Positions 1 through 7,248 of a stretch of 17,187 nucleotides of DNA are shown piece after piece. Source of the DNA: F23-D06 sp045600525 (GTDB lineage Bacteria; Bacteroidota; Bacteroidia; Bacteroidales; WCHB1-69); contig JAZRYC010000011.1 in assembly GCA_045600525.1 (NCBI GenBank), positions 1-17,187 of the forward strand. The letters run 5' to 3'. The translations under genes were made by a program, and so were the position numbers. How positions within the stretch are numbered: the first letter of the stretch is position 1; each line of letters opens with the position of its first letter. The notes beneath the pieces were generated by a model. That model had not been told where the DNA came from. It did no database searches and saw only the letters and a list, made by a program, of their open reading frames with translations.

Positions 1-464
1 GGCTGATGGATCATCACTCTGGAATGAGGAAGGGCAAAGCGTTTGCCTTTGGCGCCTGCACAAAGGAGGACTGCAGCCATGGAGGCAGCCATACCTGTGC
101 AAATAGTGGAAACGTCGGGTTTAAGATACTGCATCGTATCATAAATTCCCAAACCGGCATACACAGAACCACCAGGACTATTCAAATAAATCTGGATATC
201 GCGGTCAGGATCCTGTGATTCCAAGAACAACAACTGGGCTTGAATAATATTGGCCACATCGTCATCAATGGGCACACCCAGGAAGATGATTCTGTCCTTC
301 ATCAAACGGGAAAACACATCGAGCTGCGTAATATTCATCGGACGTTCCTCGATGATATACGGTGTGATGTAATCGCTCGTCATAGATCTAAAGCGATCCA
401 TCTTCATGCTGCTTATGCCGCGATGCATAAGCGCATATTTTGAAAATTCATCGTTAAACCTCAT
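1..464 (-). CDS. clpP: ATP-dependent Clp protease proteolytic subunit ClpP (5' part; runs off the left edge)
   Basis: Serine peptidase subunit that forms the barrel in which unfolded proteins are degraded, working with ClpX or ClpC in the cytoplasm. The frame is open from the ATG at 464 to the window edge, giving 154 residues. The core contains SPGGSVYAGLGIYDT, then the nucleophile motif GMAASMAA (Ser128) and HSRVMIHQ (His153). The 25-residue Ser-to-His spacing is that of E. coli ClpP. The catalytic Asp lies beyond the edge. The start at 464 gives an N-terminus like other Bacteroidales ClpP proteins (short Met-rich leader, then YIIEERPMNITQLDVFSRLM). It begins 2 nt after the trigger factor stop, so it is probably translated from the tig transcript. 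A clpX gene is expected next, outside the window. The family assignment is certain; only the length is unknown. Confidence 0.97.
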   Translation of the reverse strand, partial: MRFNDEFSKYALMHRGISSMKMDRFRSMTSDYITPYIIEERPMNITQLDVFSRLMKDRIIFLGVPIDDDVANIIQAQLLFLESQDPDRDIQIYLNSPGGSVYAGLGIYDTMQYLKPDVSTICTGMAASMAAVLLCAGAKGKRFALPHSRVMIHQ

Positions 465-466
465 GG

Positions 467-1915
467 TTATTCTTCTTTGGTTGTTTTAGTGGTCTTTTTT
501 GCCGTGGTTTTCTTAGCCTTGGGAGCTTCGTCGGTGGCGGATTCCTTTTTCGTGGATTTCTTTGCAGCAGGCTTTTTAGTTTCCTTGGGAGTGTTCTTTT
601 CTGCACGAGCAGTCAGCATATCCACAAAAGCCTTGATATCACCTTCCTTATGGTCGATATTCAATTTTGCACGGAATAATGCGGTAAGTTTTTCGTCAAA
701 CAGCATATCGTAAACATTCTTCACGTATTCCTGATTGGACATCGCTTGGTTTACCAATTCATCAACACGGTCCTTAACATCCTCCGCATTGAAATTTCCG
801 AAATAGTTCTTCACAAAATACTGGCGGAAATAATCCTTCACATCATCAGCCTTCACTTGCATGTCTTCACCTTCCACAATGTGGGTTTCAATAACCTGCC
901 ATTTGAAGGAACGAACGTAATCATCCAACTTAGGTTCAAGAGTTTCTGCCGTCATATCTTTTTGTACAGCGAGGATATATCGCTTGATAAAATCTGTAGG
1001 AAGCTCAACGTTCACATTGTCGATAAGCATTTCAATGGCATCGTTCATAAACTGACGATTGAGTTCCGGCTGATATTGTTCAAGCACCACCTTATCGGCA
1101 GCATCGTTCAGGCCCTTCTCATCCGTCACAGAACCATCAGGATAAGCCTTCTTGAAAAATTCCTCATTAAGTTCAGCCAGTTCAATACGACCGATATGCT
1201 TAACCGTTACTTTGTATTTGTAATCATTATCGGCATCAATATCCTTTTCTTCAATTTTCAGGAAGCGGGCCAAAGCCATATTGGAAGCAAAGGCCTTCTT
1301 CATAGAAACAGTAACAGCATCATTGATTTTCTTGCCTAAGAATTTTTTCTTCCCATCTTCGCTAAGGTCACGTACAAAACAGAATCCTTCTTTGTCATCC
1401 TCATATTTCAAAGAGAGGCTGTCGCCTTCTTCAATTGTTTCAGGAGTAACGTAGTTTCCATGACGTTCACGAAGCTGTTTGATGAAAGCCTGACGGTCTT
1501 CTTCTGTAGGAAGGATTTTAAAATCAACCACCTTCGGTAATTTTGCATAATCAACATTCACTTCGGGAGCAAGCGCATACTCATATACGAACTCGAAATG
1601 ATCGGGTTTCTCAAAATCGACCACAGACTTTTCTTCAACTGGAAGGGGTTCAAAGATAAACTTCACCTCATTATCCTTCATAAACTTGTCCATATTCGTA
1701 TTGACGAGGTTATCGACTTCCTGAACCATGAGGGTCTTTTCATACATTTTCTTAATCATCCCCATCGGGGCATTGCCAGGTCTAAAACCGGGGACTTGTG
1801 CCGTACGTCTCTGTTTTTTCAAAGCAGCATCCAAATTAGCTGCATAATCTTCTTTGTTGATTTCGATCGTAACTTCCTGAATCTGTCCAGGAACTTGATT
1901 GTGCTTAATATTCAT
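467..1915 (-). CDS. tig: Trigger factor (ribosome-associated chaperone) with a Lys-rich C-terminal tail
   Basis: Chaperone that binds the ribosome at the polypeptide exit tunnel and shields nascent chains. The 482-residue product has the N-terminal ribosome-binding signature GFRPGNAP at residues 43-50 (E. coli type GFRxGxxP). A divergent FKBP-like peptidyl-prolyl isomerase region follows at roughly 145-250, then a long helical substrate-binding region to about 437. The last 45 residues (438-482) are unusual: almost entirely Lys, Thr, Ala and Glu, resembling a histone H1 tail, with motifs such as KKPAAKKSTKK and KKTTAKKTTKTTK. Trigger factors are usually about 430-450 residues and lack this tail as far as I recall. 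The gene lies downstream of secG and 2 nt upstream of clpP, the classic tig-clpP order. The start is the only ATG that keeps the conserved N-terminus. Confidence 0.97.
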   Translation of the reverse strand: MNIKHNQVPGQIQEVTIEINKEDYAANLDAALKKQRRTAQVPGFRPGNAPMGMIKKMYEKTLMVQEVDNLVNTNMDKFMKDNEVKFIFEPLPVEEKSVVDFEKPDHFEFVYEYALAPEVNVDYAKLPKVVDFKILPTEEDRQAFIKQLRERHGNYVTPETIEEGDSLSLKYEDDKEGFCFVRDLSEDGKKKFLGKKINDAVTVSMKKAFASNMALARFLKIEEKDIDADNDYKYKVTVKHIGRIELAELNEEFFKKAYPDGSVTDEKGLNDAADKVVLEQYQPELNRQFMNDAIEMLIDNVNVELPTDFIKRYILAVQKDMTAETLEPKLDDYVRSFKWQVIETHIVEGEDMQVKADDVKDYFRQYFVKNYFGNFNAEDVKDRVDELVNQAMSNQEYVKNVYDMLFDEKLTALFRAKLNIDHKEGDIKAFVDMLTARAEKNTPKETKKPAAKKSTKKESATDEAPKAKKTTAKKTTKTTKEE

Positions 1916-2004
1916 TGGTTTTTCTTTTATATATTATTCATAAACAAAAGACACACAGCGCCCAAAGGGTGTTGCATGTCTAATTCTATTCATTGAGAGA
2001 CAGA

Positions 2005-2316
2005 TTATTCCTGTGTTTGGGATTGAGTATCCTCAGCGCCCTGGGCAGTTTGTTCCGTCTGAACCTGATTGTCCTGTCTAAATGATTTATATTCGCTTTT
2101 TGCCATGAATGCGCAGACGAAGCAGAGCACCATGATAAAAGCAGCAATACCCCAAGTGGCTTTTTCCAACACATCCGTTGTCTTACGAACACCCATGATC
2201 TGATTGGATGATGCAAAATTAGAGGCCAAACCGCCGCCCTTGGAATTTTGAATAAGGACAACAAATGCCAATACAAAACAAGCCAGGATAATTAATACTA
2301 CGCAAAGTGTAAACAT
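2005..2316 (-). CDS. secG: Protein translocase subunit SecG
   Basis: Small inner-membrane subunit of the SecYEG channel that assists preprotein export. The 103-residue product has two hydrophobic segments, about residues 3-22 and 53-70. Between them is the SecG cytoplasmic loop with VVLIQNSKGGGLAS, FASSNQIMGVRKTTD and a following LEKATWG, a strong family match. The C-terminal 25 residues are polar and rich in Gln, Glu and Thr, which is common in Bacteroidota SecG. It starts 32 nt after the stop of the lptE/TPR reading frame and is probably the last gene of that operon; tig follows after 89 nt. An overlapping frame (about 1986-2276, minus) is a shadow. Confidence 0.95.
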   Translation of the reverse strand: MFTLCVVLIILACFVLAFVVLIQNSKGGGLASNFASSNQIMGVRKTTDVLEKATWGIAAFIMVLCFVCAFMAKSEYKSFRQDNQVQTEQTAQGAEDTQSQTQE

Positions 2317-2348
2317 TTGTTTTTTTTAATTTATTGATTAATACTATG

Positions 2349-2978
2349 TTAATTTTCTTGTTCTTTTAAAGCCTTTTGCAGGTTTTCAATTTGGGTTGCA
2401 AAGTAACAACTTTTTTCTGGAAAATGCAACCTTAAAATTTCAAACATTTGTATAGCCTTCTCAAAGCATCCTTGTTCGGCATAAATATTTGCAAGCGTTT
2501 CACTTACGATATTCGGATCCTCCGTTAGGCTATCCTCTCCGTAATTTGCTTCCGCATCGTGTGTCTCCGGCGAATAAATGATTTTCGGGGCATCTTTGGA
2601 GAATTTTTGAATCAATTGATCGATCAAAGCCTGCCTATCATCATGGTCTTCAGCATGATGTTTAACAAAAACGGGCTGAAGTTCGTCATCTTTCTCGACA
2701 GGACGTTCCACCACGTTAAGCGATGGCCTATCTTTCCTACTTTGTGCCACACGAGACCATTCCACATTTAAGTCGTGGAACATCCGAACATTAGGCAATG
2801 TGAGCAATTGTCTGGCACGTCCGCGCTGTGCTCGTGAGGACTGCAACTTCAGTGACAGCAGATTTACAAAAGACGATGCAGGATATCGTTTCTGCAAGTC
2901 CGTCAATTTCACTATAGCATTTTCCCCCTCCGAAACAGTCACAAAATCTTCAAAATATATCTTATCCATATTTCTCAT
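2349..2978 (-). other. C-terminal module of the fused frame: TPR-like protein, possibly an independent gene
   Basis: If the lptE frame ended where its relatives do, this module would be a separate 209-residue gene starting at the ATG at 2978 (MRNMDK) or 2969 (MDKIYF). It has no signal peptide. It begins with a helical segment containing DLQKRYPASSFVNLL, has a long polar and charged middle (PVEKDDELQPVFVKHHAEDH), and ends with one recognisable TPR-like unit (LANIYAEQGCFEKAIQMFEILRLHFPEKSCYFATQ...) near the C-terminus. I recall a gene of this type between lptE and secG in Bacteroidales, with no defined function. As part of the fusion it would follow a lipidated periplasmic protein, an odd location for it. 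It sits 32 nt upstream of secG. Confidence 0.6.
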
Positions 2979-3548
2979 ATTGATCACAAAAACAATAAAC
3001 AGTCTGCACTTATAACCACATGATAACCAATTAACAAAGGCCTTATTGAAAATATCATCAGTAAGTGCTTCGTTGATTTCCTCCACCAGTCCCGATTCCA
3101 CACTGCTCAAATTCTGCGTGCTGGAATAATCCGCATAACGCGAAAAAGACTGATCGAAGTTCTGCGTATCGTCAAAGCTATTGGCAAAACGCACCCGCAC
3201 TGTAATCGTCAAACGGTTCATTGCAGCGGTTTCATTTCCCTGGATGGCCACTGGCGACACATTATATCCTGTAATTTCGCCTTCTATTTCATAATCCCCG
3301 TTCGTGCTCACAATTGTCAAAGGCGTTTGTCCCTGAATCTTATCCTTTAAAGCGGTTGTAAACGATTGACTCAACGTTGGATTCACCAAGGACGCATTGT
3401 TTTGGAACGTCGTGATAGCCACCGTCTTCGCACGTGGATCAACCGTGCCGCCCGTAAGCGACACAGACATCTTACAGCCCACAAGCAATAACGTCATCAA
3501 GACCGACATTCCGATTTTACACACGCCTCTATTCATCATCATATTCAT
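2349..3548 (-). CDS. lptE: Fused reading frame: LptE-like LPS-assembly lipoprotein (N-terminal) plus TPR-like protein (C-terminal)
   Basis: A single uninterrupted 399-codon frame that appears to join two normally separate genes. Residues 1-174 are LptE-like: a signal peptide with lipobox LLVGC (lipidated Cys25), then VDPRAKTVAITTFQN, a beta-rich core (GDYEIEGEITGYNVSP, TITVRVRF) and the end DIFNKAFVNW, where the family normally stops. LptE plugs the LptD channel that inserts LPS into the outer membrane. Residues from about 191 (MRNMDKIYFEDF...) onward match the cytosol-like TPR protein that follows lptE in Bacteroidales. The frame starts immediately after the stop of the sigma-54 activator gene (TAA directly followed by ATG), so the two are co-transcribed. 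The 16-residue joint (LSCGYKCRLF...) reads like untranslated spacer. It could be a true fusion, a recent stop loss or an assembly error; the module identities are more secure than the fusion itself. Confidence 0.8.
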   Translation of the reverse strand: MNMMMNRGVCKIGMSVLMTLLLVGCKMSVSLTGGTVDPRAKTVAITTFQNNASLVNPTLSQSFTTALKDKIQGQTPLTIVSTNGDYEIEGEITGYNVSPVAIQGNETAAMNRLTITVRVRFANSFDDTQNFDQSFSRYADYSSTQNLSSVESGLVEEINEALTDDIFNKAFVNWLSCGYKCRLFIVFVINMRNMDKIYFEDFVTVSEGENAIVKLTDLQKRYPASSFVNLLSLKLQSSRAQRGRARQLLTLPNVRMFHDLNVEWSRVAQSRKDRPSLNVVERPVEKDDELQPVFVKHHAEDHDDRQALIDQLIQKFSKDAPKIIYSPETHDAEANYGEDSLTEDPNIVSETLANIYAEQGCFEKAIQMFEILRLHFPEKSCYFATQIENLQKALKEQEN

Positions 3549-4763
3549 TTAAAGTCCGTATTCTTTGATTTTCCGATAAAGGGTGCGTTCTGATATTCTA
3601 AGTTCCTGAGCTGCTAGTTTACGATTATTCCGATTACGTTCCAACGCCTTACAAATCGTCTGTTTCTCTGTATTTTCCATAGACAAATCACCATCTTCAA
3701 TAATGACGGAATCCTCAAAATGAGTATCCGCAGATTCATTTTCCGAAATAACCGAACGAGTAATCTGATAATCCAATTCATCATCCTGAAGCGGCAACTC
3801 CGGCAACGATTCTTTGGCATCATGCCTCATCGTTCCATTCACAAGATGATTCACTGTATTCTTCAATTCAGAGATTTCCCTTTGAAGTTCTGCAATAAAT
3901 TTAAACAAAATTTCACGTTGAAATTGTTCATTGTTCTCATGTTCCGATGGTTTTAGGGCCGGAAGTTTGGAATCATTTGGCGATACCAGATACGGTTCAA
4001 GTGTCTTCGCATCAATCGTCCTGTTTTTTTCAAGAAGCGACAATTGCTCTGTCACATGCTTCAATTGACGAATATTGCCCGGCCATCGGTAACGTTTCAA
4101 CACGTCTATGGCGTCTGGCGTCAGTGATACGGCAGGGAAATTATATTTGGCCGAAAAATCACTTGAAAATTTCACAAAAAGCGGATAGATGTCATCTTTC
4201 CGTTCCCGTAAGGCAGGAAGATGTATCAACACTGAATCAAGTCTGTAATAGAGATCCTCGCGGAACTTTCCCTGAGAAATCCGTTCGGCGATATTCACAT
4301 TGGTGGCAGCCACCACACGCACATTCGTCTTAAGCACCTTGGAGGAGCCCACTCTAATAAATTCTCCACTTTCCAGCACGCGAAGCAGTCGGATTTGCGT
4401 AGCAGAAGGGAGATCGGCCACTTCATCTAAGAATATCGTACCACCATCAGCCTCCTCAAAATAGCCTTTATGGATTTCGGTAGCACCTGTAAAAGCCCCC
4501 TTCTCATGACCAAAGAGCTCTGAATCAATGGTTCCTTCGGGAATAGCGCCGCAGTTCACAGCAATGTACTTGCCATTCTTTCGGGCGCTGCAACTATGAA
4601 TGATCTTAGGAAAATTTTCCTTACCCACACCGCTTTCGCCCGTTATAAGGACAGACAAATCCGTAGGGGCAACTTGAACGGCTATATCAATGGCACGTTC
4701 TAAAGCCGCATCGAAACCAATAATGCCGAAACGACGTTTTATGGCATCAAAATTATTACTCAT
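3549..4763 (-). CDS. Sigma-54-dependent transcriptional activator (AAA+ and Fis-type HTH, no sensory domain)
   Basis: Bacterial enhancer-binding protein: its AAA+ ATPase remodels sigma-54 RNA polymerase at -24/-12 promoters. The 404-residue product has Walker A GESGVGKE (42-49), the sigma-54-contacting loop GAFTGA (89-94), Walker B GGTIFLDE (107-114), the arginine-finger region REDLYYRLD (168-176) and the sensor II motif WPGNIRQL (227-234). A linker with a likely coiled coil follows (about 275-308), then an acidic stretch (325-365), and a Fis-type helix-turn-helix at 372-404 (LAAQELRISERTLYRKI). The AAA+ domain begins almost at residue 1, so there is no receiver, GAF or PAS domain; control must come from expression level, a partner protein or the linker. 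It heads the operon with lptE and secG, which suggests an envelope-related role. Targets are unknown, but a sigma-54 promoter match lies upstream of clpC in this window. Confidence 0.95.
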   Translation of the reverse strand: MSNNFDAIKRRFGIIGFDAALERAIDIAVQVAPTDLSVLITGESGVGKENFPKIIHSCSARKNGKYIAVNCGAIPEGTIDSELFGHEKGAFTGATEIHKGYFEEADGGTIFLDEVADLPSATQIRLLRVLESGEFIRVGSSKVLKTNVRVVAATNVNIAERISQGKFREDLYYRLDSVLIHLPALRERKDDIYPLFVKFSSDFSAKYNFPAVSLTPDAIDVLKRYRWPGNIRQLKHVTEQLSLLEKNRTIDAKTLEPYLVSPNDSKLPALKPSEHENNEQFQREILFKFIAELQREISELKNTVNHLVNGTMRHDAKESLPELPLQDDELDYQITRSVISENESADTHFEDSVIIEDGDLSMENTEKQTICKALERNRNNRKLAAQELRISERTLYRKIKEYGL

Positions 4764-4783
4764 AGTTCATTTCAAAAAACGCG

Positions 4784-4791
4784 CAAAGATA
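4784..4791 (-). promoter_or_regulatory. Putative Bacteroidota -7 box for the sigma-54 activator operon
   Basis: On the minus strand this reads TATCTTTG, an exact fit to the Bacteroidota -7 consensus TAnnTTTG. It ends 20 nt before the activator ATG, the same distance as the -7 box of clpC and that of the divergent peptidase gene. No clear -33 TTTG lies at the usual spacing; the nearest TTTG is about 25 nt upstream. Confidence 0.6.
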
Positions 4792-4867
4792 CAAAAAAAT
4801 GCGTTGGGAATCACAGCAAAATTCAGTATTCACCCCACGATCACAAGGTATCTTAGAGAATATTTTG

Positions 4868-4875
4868 TATCTTCG
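4868..4875 (+). promoter_or_regulatory. Putative Bacteroidota -7 box for the zinc peptidase operon
   Basis: TATCTTCG fits the relaxed consensus TAnnTTyG and ends 21 nt before the peptidase ATG. The 133-nt intergenic region therefore seems to hold two divergent promoters. I see no convincing -33 element for this one. Confidence 0.55.
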
Positions 4876-4896
4876 CGGCCTTAAAAAGCATCTATT

Positions 4897-5580
4897 ATGT
4901 ATTGGATTATCTTCATCGCCTTCATGCTTGCGAGTTGGGTCGTAAACAAGACCCTCAACGCCCGATTCGAAAAATATGCCAAGGTTTCGCTCAGCAGTGG
5001 TCTAACAGGTCAACAAGTGGCCGAGAAAATGCTGCGGGAAAACGGAATTTATGATGTCCGCGTCACCTGCATTCCTGGAAAGCTCACCGACCACTACAAC
5101 CCTCAAGACAAAACCGTAAACCTCAGCGAAGAAGTGTTTTCCGGACATAGTGTGTCATCTGCCGCCGTGGCCGCCCACGAATGCGGACATGCCGTCCAAC
5201 ATGCCACTGCCTATCGTTGGATCACGATGCGTTCGCAAATGGTTCCCATAGTACAATTCGGAAGCAATTGGTCGCAATGGATTCTCTTGGCTGGCATGCT
5301 GCTTTTAAGTTTTGTCCCTTTTCTCGGGCAATGGATCCTTTTGGCCGGTATCGTCCTTTTCGCCCTCACCACCCTTTTCGCACTAATCACTCTTCCTGTG
5401 GAATACAATGCGTCAGAACGTGCTATTGCCTGGTTGGGCGATACTGGTATCACCTCCGGCGAGGAAACAACCTATGCTAAAGATGCCCTCAAATGGGCAG
5501 CTCGCACCTATCTTATTGCGGCCCTGTCATCTTTGGCCACATTATTTTACTACATTGTCATCCTTACTAGAAACAGATGA
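4897..5580 (+). CDS. Membrane zinc metallopeptidase, YugP-like (Zn_peptidase_2 family)
   Basis: Predicted integral-membrane zinc endopeptidase of the 'putative neutral zinc metallopeptidase' family (B. subtilis YugP type); substrates are not known. The 227-residue product has an N-terminal hydrophobic segment (2-16) and the zinc-binding catalytic motif HECGH at 94-98 in AAVAAHECGHAVQHA. Two hydrophobic segments follow at about 128-142 and 146-166, then the family-typical LPVEYNAS (167-174), likely contributing the third zinc ligand, and a last hydrophobic segment near 205-222. The preceding NPQDKTVNLSEEVFSG also fits the family. Length is normal and the first ATG is preceded by a plausible promoter. 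It heads a four-gene plus-strand unit, with the next gene starting 31 nt downstream. Whether the other products are processed by it is unknown. Confidence 0.9.
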   Translation: MYWIIFIAFMLASWVVNKTLNARFEKYAKVSLSSGLTGQQVAEKMLRENGIYDVRVTCIPGKLTDHYNPQDKTVNLSEEVFSGHSVSSAAVAAHECGHAVQHATAYRWITMRSQMVPIVQFGSNWSQWILLAGMLLLSFVPFLGQWILLAGIVLFALTTLFALITLPVEYNASERAIAWLGDTGITSGEETTYAKDALKWAARTYLIAALSSLATLFYYIVILTRNR

Positions 5581-5611
5581 TCATTCACTTAATCAATCTT
5601 TATCCACAACA

Positions 5612-6721
5612 ATGAAAAACTTTTCTCCTAGCGCTATCGCTATTTTTTTATTCGGATTCTTCATTTCCGCTTCCGCACAACATAACGTCCTACCCCTTCC
5701 CCTTGATAGCAATACAACCATTAAAGGGTATCACCTTTGTTATGCATTAAAGACCACCGCAATCAAGGTAACTGTTTCTGCGACAAAAGTTCGTGAGATT
5801 AAAGGATACTATTCTGATCACGCTCAAAGTCTGCTTGGGCTCACGCACGTTATTGACGAGAACCGGACTTCCTATAGACTTGACAAAGTAGATATAGCCC
5901 CCATTGATATTCCGGATATGGATAAACGTTATATGGTTATTCTTTCTGGGAAACAAAACAAAGAAAACCTATTGGCCCCATCATCCAAAGAACAGAATGC
6001 CAATACAGGCCTTTTAAACCTAACTTCCTACACCACACAGACGGCACCCATTCCTGATTTTTTCAAAAACTACGCCGACCTTTCATACACTCAAACAGAG
6101 GATGCCTTTGTGGAAACCAAAATTATTGACGGAGTCGTAACCCAAGTACCCGCGAACAAGACCAAAGTCGTTTCCAAGACCAACAGCCAAAAGGCACAAG
6201 AAGCAGCCGACGCCATCAGTAAAAGTCGGAAAGACCAGTACAACCTTGTTGCCGGAGAACAAGAAACCCCATATTCCGCCGAGGCAATCCGCATAATGTT
6301 AGCAGAGCTTAAGCAATGGGAAAACAATTATCTCAGTCTCTTCACCGGCATCACCCTTGAGGACGAAATCACCTATACATTCTATGCCATTCCCGAAGGG
6401 GAAAGAACCACTTTATTCACATTCAATCCAGTTTCCGGGCTTTCCGTTGAGCAAGCTGATTCTGCATCAGATACCTATATTCTGTCATTGTCGCCTCTTT
6501 ATGATTTTCCTTCCTTCTGTAATGAAAATGTATCGGCCCAAAATCCAAAGACAAATGGTTACCGATATCGCACGGCAAAAGCCTATAAGGCCGCACTCGA
6601 GCACCAAGGTTCAAACATTCACGACTTCGGCATCCTCAACATGTATCAATTTGGAACAATCAAGGTTCTACCTACCGGACAAGACAAGTTAGACATTCAA
6701 GATTTTGGTTTCATTCTTTAA
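5612..6721 (+). CDS. DUF4831-like exported protein of unknown function
   Basis: A 369-residue secreted or periplasmic protein of a family I recognise as DUF4831, found in Bacteroidota and without a known activity. It starts with a signal peptide (MKNFSPSAIAIFLFGFFISASA, cleaved near ASA-QH). The next part follows the family pattern: a 'YHLCYALKTTAIKVTVSAT' strand pair, a 'DHAQSLLGLTHVI' helix, a central unstructured part, and the segment KSRKDQYNLVAGEQETPYSA with AEAIRIMLAELKQWENNYLS and LFTGIT. The longer open frame from 5408 overlaps the peptidase gene and lacks a signal sequence, so I use the ATG at 5612. It is 31 nt downstream of the peptidase and 10 nt upstream of a lipoprotein gene, so probably co-transcribed. 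The DUF assignment is from memory of conserved patterns. Confidence 0.78.
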   Translation: MKNFSPSAIAIFLFGFFISASAQHNVLPLPLDSNTTIKGYHLCYALKTTAIKVTVSATKVREIKGYYSDHAQSLLGLTHVIDENRTSYRLDKVDIAPIDIPDMDKRYMVILSGKQNKENLLAPSSKEQNANTGLLNLTSYTTQTAPIPDFFKNYADLSYTQTEDAFVETKIIDGVVTQVPANKTKVVSKTNSQKAQEAADAISKSRKDQYNLVAGEQETPYSAEAIRIMLAELKQWENNYLSLFTGITLEDEITYTFYAIPEGERTTLFTFNPVSGLSVEQADSASDTYILSLSPLYDFPSFCNENVSAQNPKTNGYRYRTAKAYKAALEHQGSNIHDFGILNMYQFGTIKVLPTGQDKLDIQDFGFIL

Positions 6722-6731
6722 ACACACCTTC

Positions 6732-7247
6732 ATGAAACGACATATCATTCTAATCCTAACCGTTTTAAGTCTAATTAGTTTTTCTGGATGCAAAAACCAC
6801 GCTGTAAACAAGCTAAAACGACAAGTCAAGCCTTTGGCTAAAGAATATTTGAAGAATGACCATATTACCGATTACGACTCTCTGAACATTGAATGTGTGG
6901 ACACGGTAACAGAATTAAGCTACGCCAAACTCAATTCAGAGCTATTGGCCAATATGGCCACAGCCTATGAAGCTCAGTATGAGCAGGCCTTACAAGAGAG
7001 ACATGACAAGGACCTTCATTATTTAGAATTATACATCAATGAAATCAATCGTACCAAGAATGATTTTGATGAACTGATGGAAAGTGGTTCCCTGAAAGCC
7101 GACGGAGTATTGTTATTCATGGTAACGGGCAATTATGTTCAAAACGGAGAACATATTCCCTTCATGTTCATGGTTAATCCAGACAAGAAAACACTTCACA
7201 CCCTAGATCCATTCGGAGACAATCTCCTTTACAAAGACGAACAATAA
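6732..7247 (+). CDS. Small lipoprotein of unknown function
   Basis: I do not recognise this gene. The 171-residue product starts with a basic n-region and hydrophobic core, followed by the lipobox SFSGC (Cys20), so it should be a lipid-anchored envelope protein. The mature part is charged and mostly helical (LKRQVKPLAKEYLKNDHI, then QERHDKDLHYLELYINEINR). It ends with a probable beta-hairpin domain containing GVLLFMVTGNYVQNGEHIP and FMFMVNPDKKTLHTLDPFG. That C-terminal part suggests a small ligand- or protein-binding fold, but I cannot name it. The open frame extends upstream to 6705; the ATG at 6732 is chosen because it gives the signal peptide and avoids overlap with the previous gene. It lies 10 nt after the DUF4831-like gene and 1 nt before the radical SAM gene, so it is almost certainly in the same operon. 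Confidence 0.82.
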   Translation: MKRHIILILTVLSLISFSGCKNHAVNKLKRQVKPLAKEYLKNDHITDYDSLNIECVDTVTELSYAKLNSELLANMATAYEAQYEQALQERHDKDLHYLELYINEINRTKNDFDELMESGSLKADGVLLFMVTGNYVQNGEHIPFMFMVNPDKKTLHTLDPFGDNLLYKDEQ

Positions 7248-7248
7248 A

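Noticed and set aside
477..1339. Plus-strand open frames opposite tig, including a hydrophobic Val/Phe-rich one at 477-713
   Set aside because: The hydrophobic product is simply the complement of the Lys/Thr/Ala-rich trigger factor tail; the others mirror the tig helices.
1956..1974. Possible hairpin terminator between secG and tig
   Set aside because: The stem needs two G-T pairs on the plus strand, which become A-C mismatches on the transcribed minus strand, and there is no T run.
4764..4896. A tRNA or small RNA in the divergent region between the activator and the peptidase
   Set aside because: No cloverleaf or stable stem is visible; the region is explained by two divergent promoters.
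5408..5611. Upstream start for the DUF4831-like gene
   Set aside because: It overlaps the end of the peptidase gene in another frame and would bury the clear signal peptide that begins at 5612.
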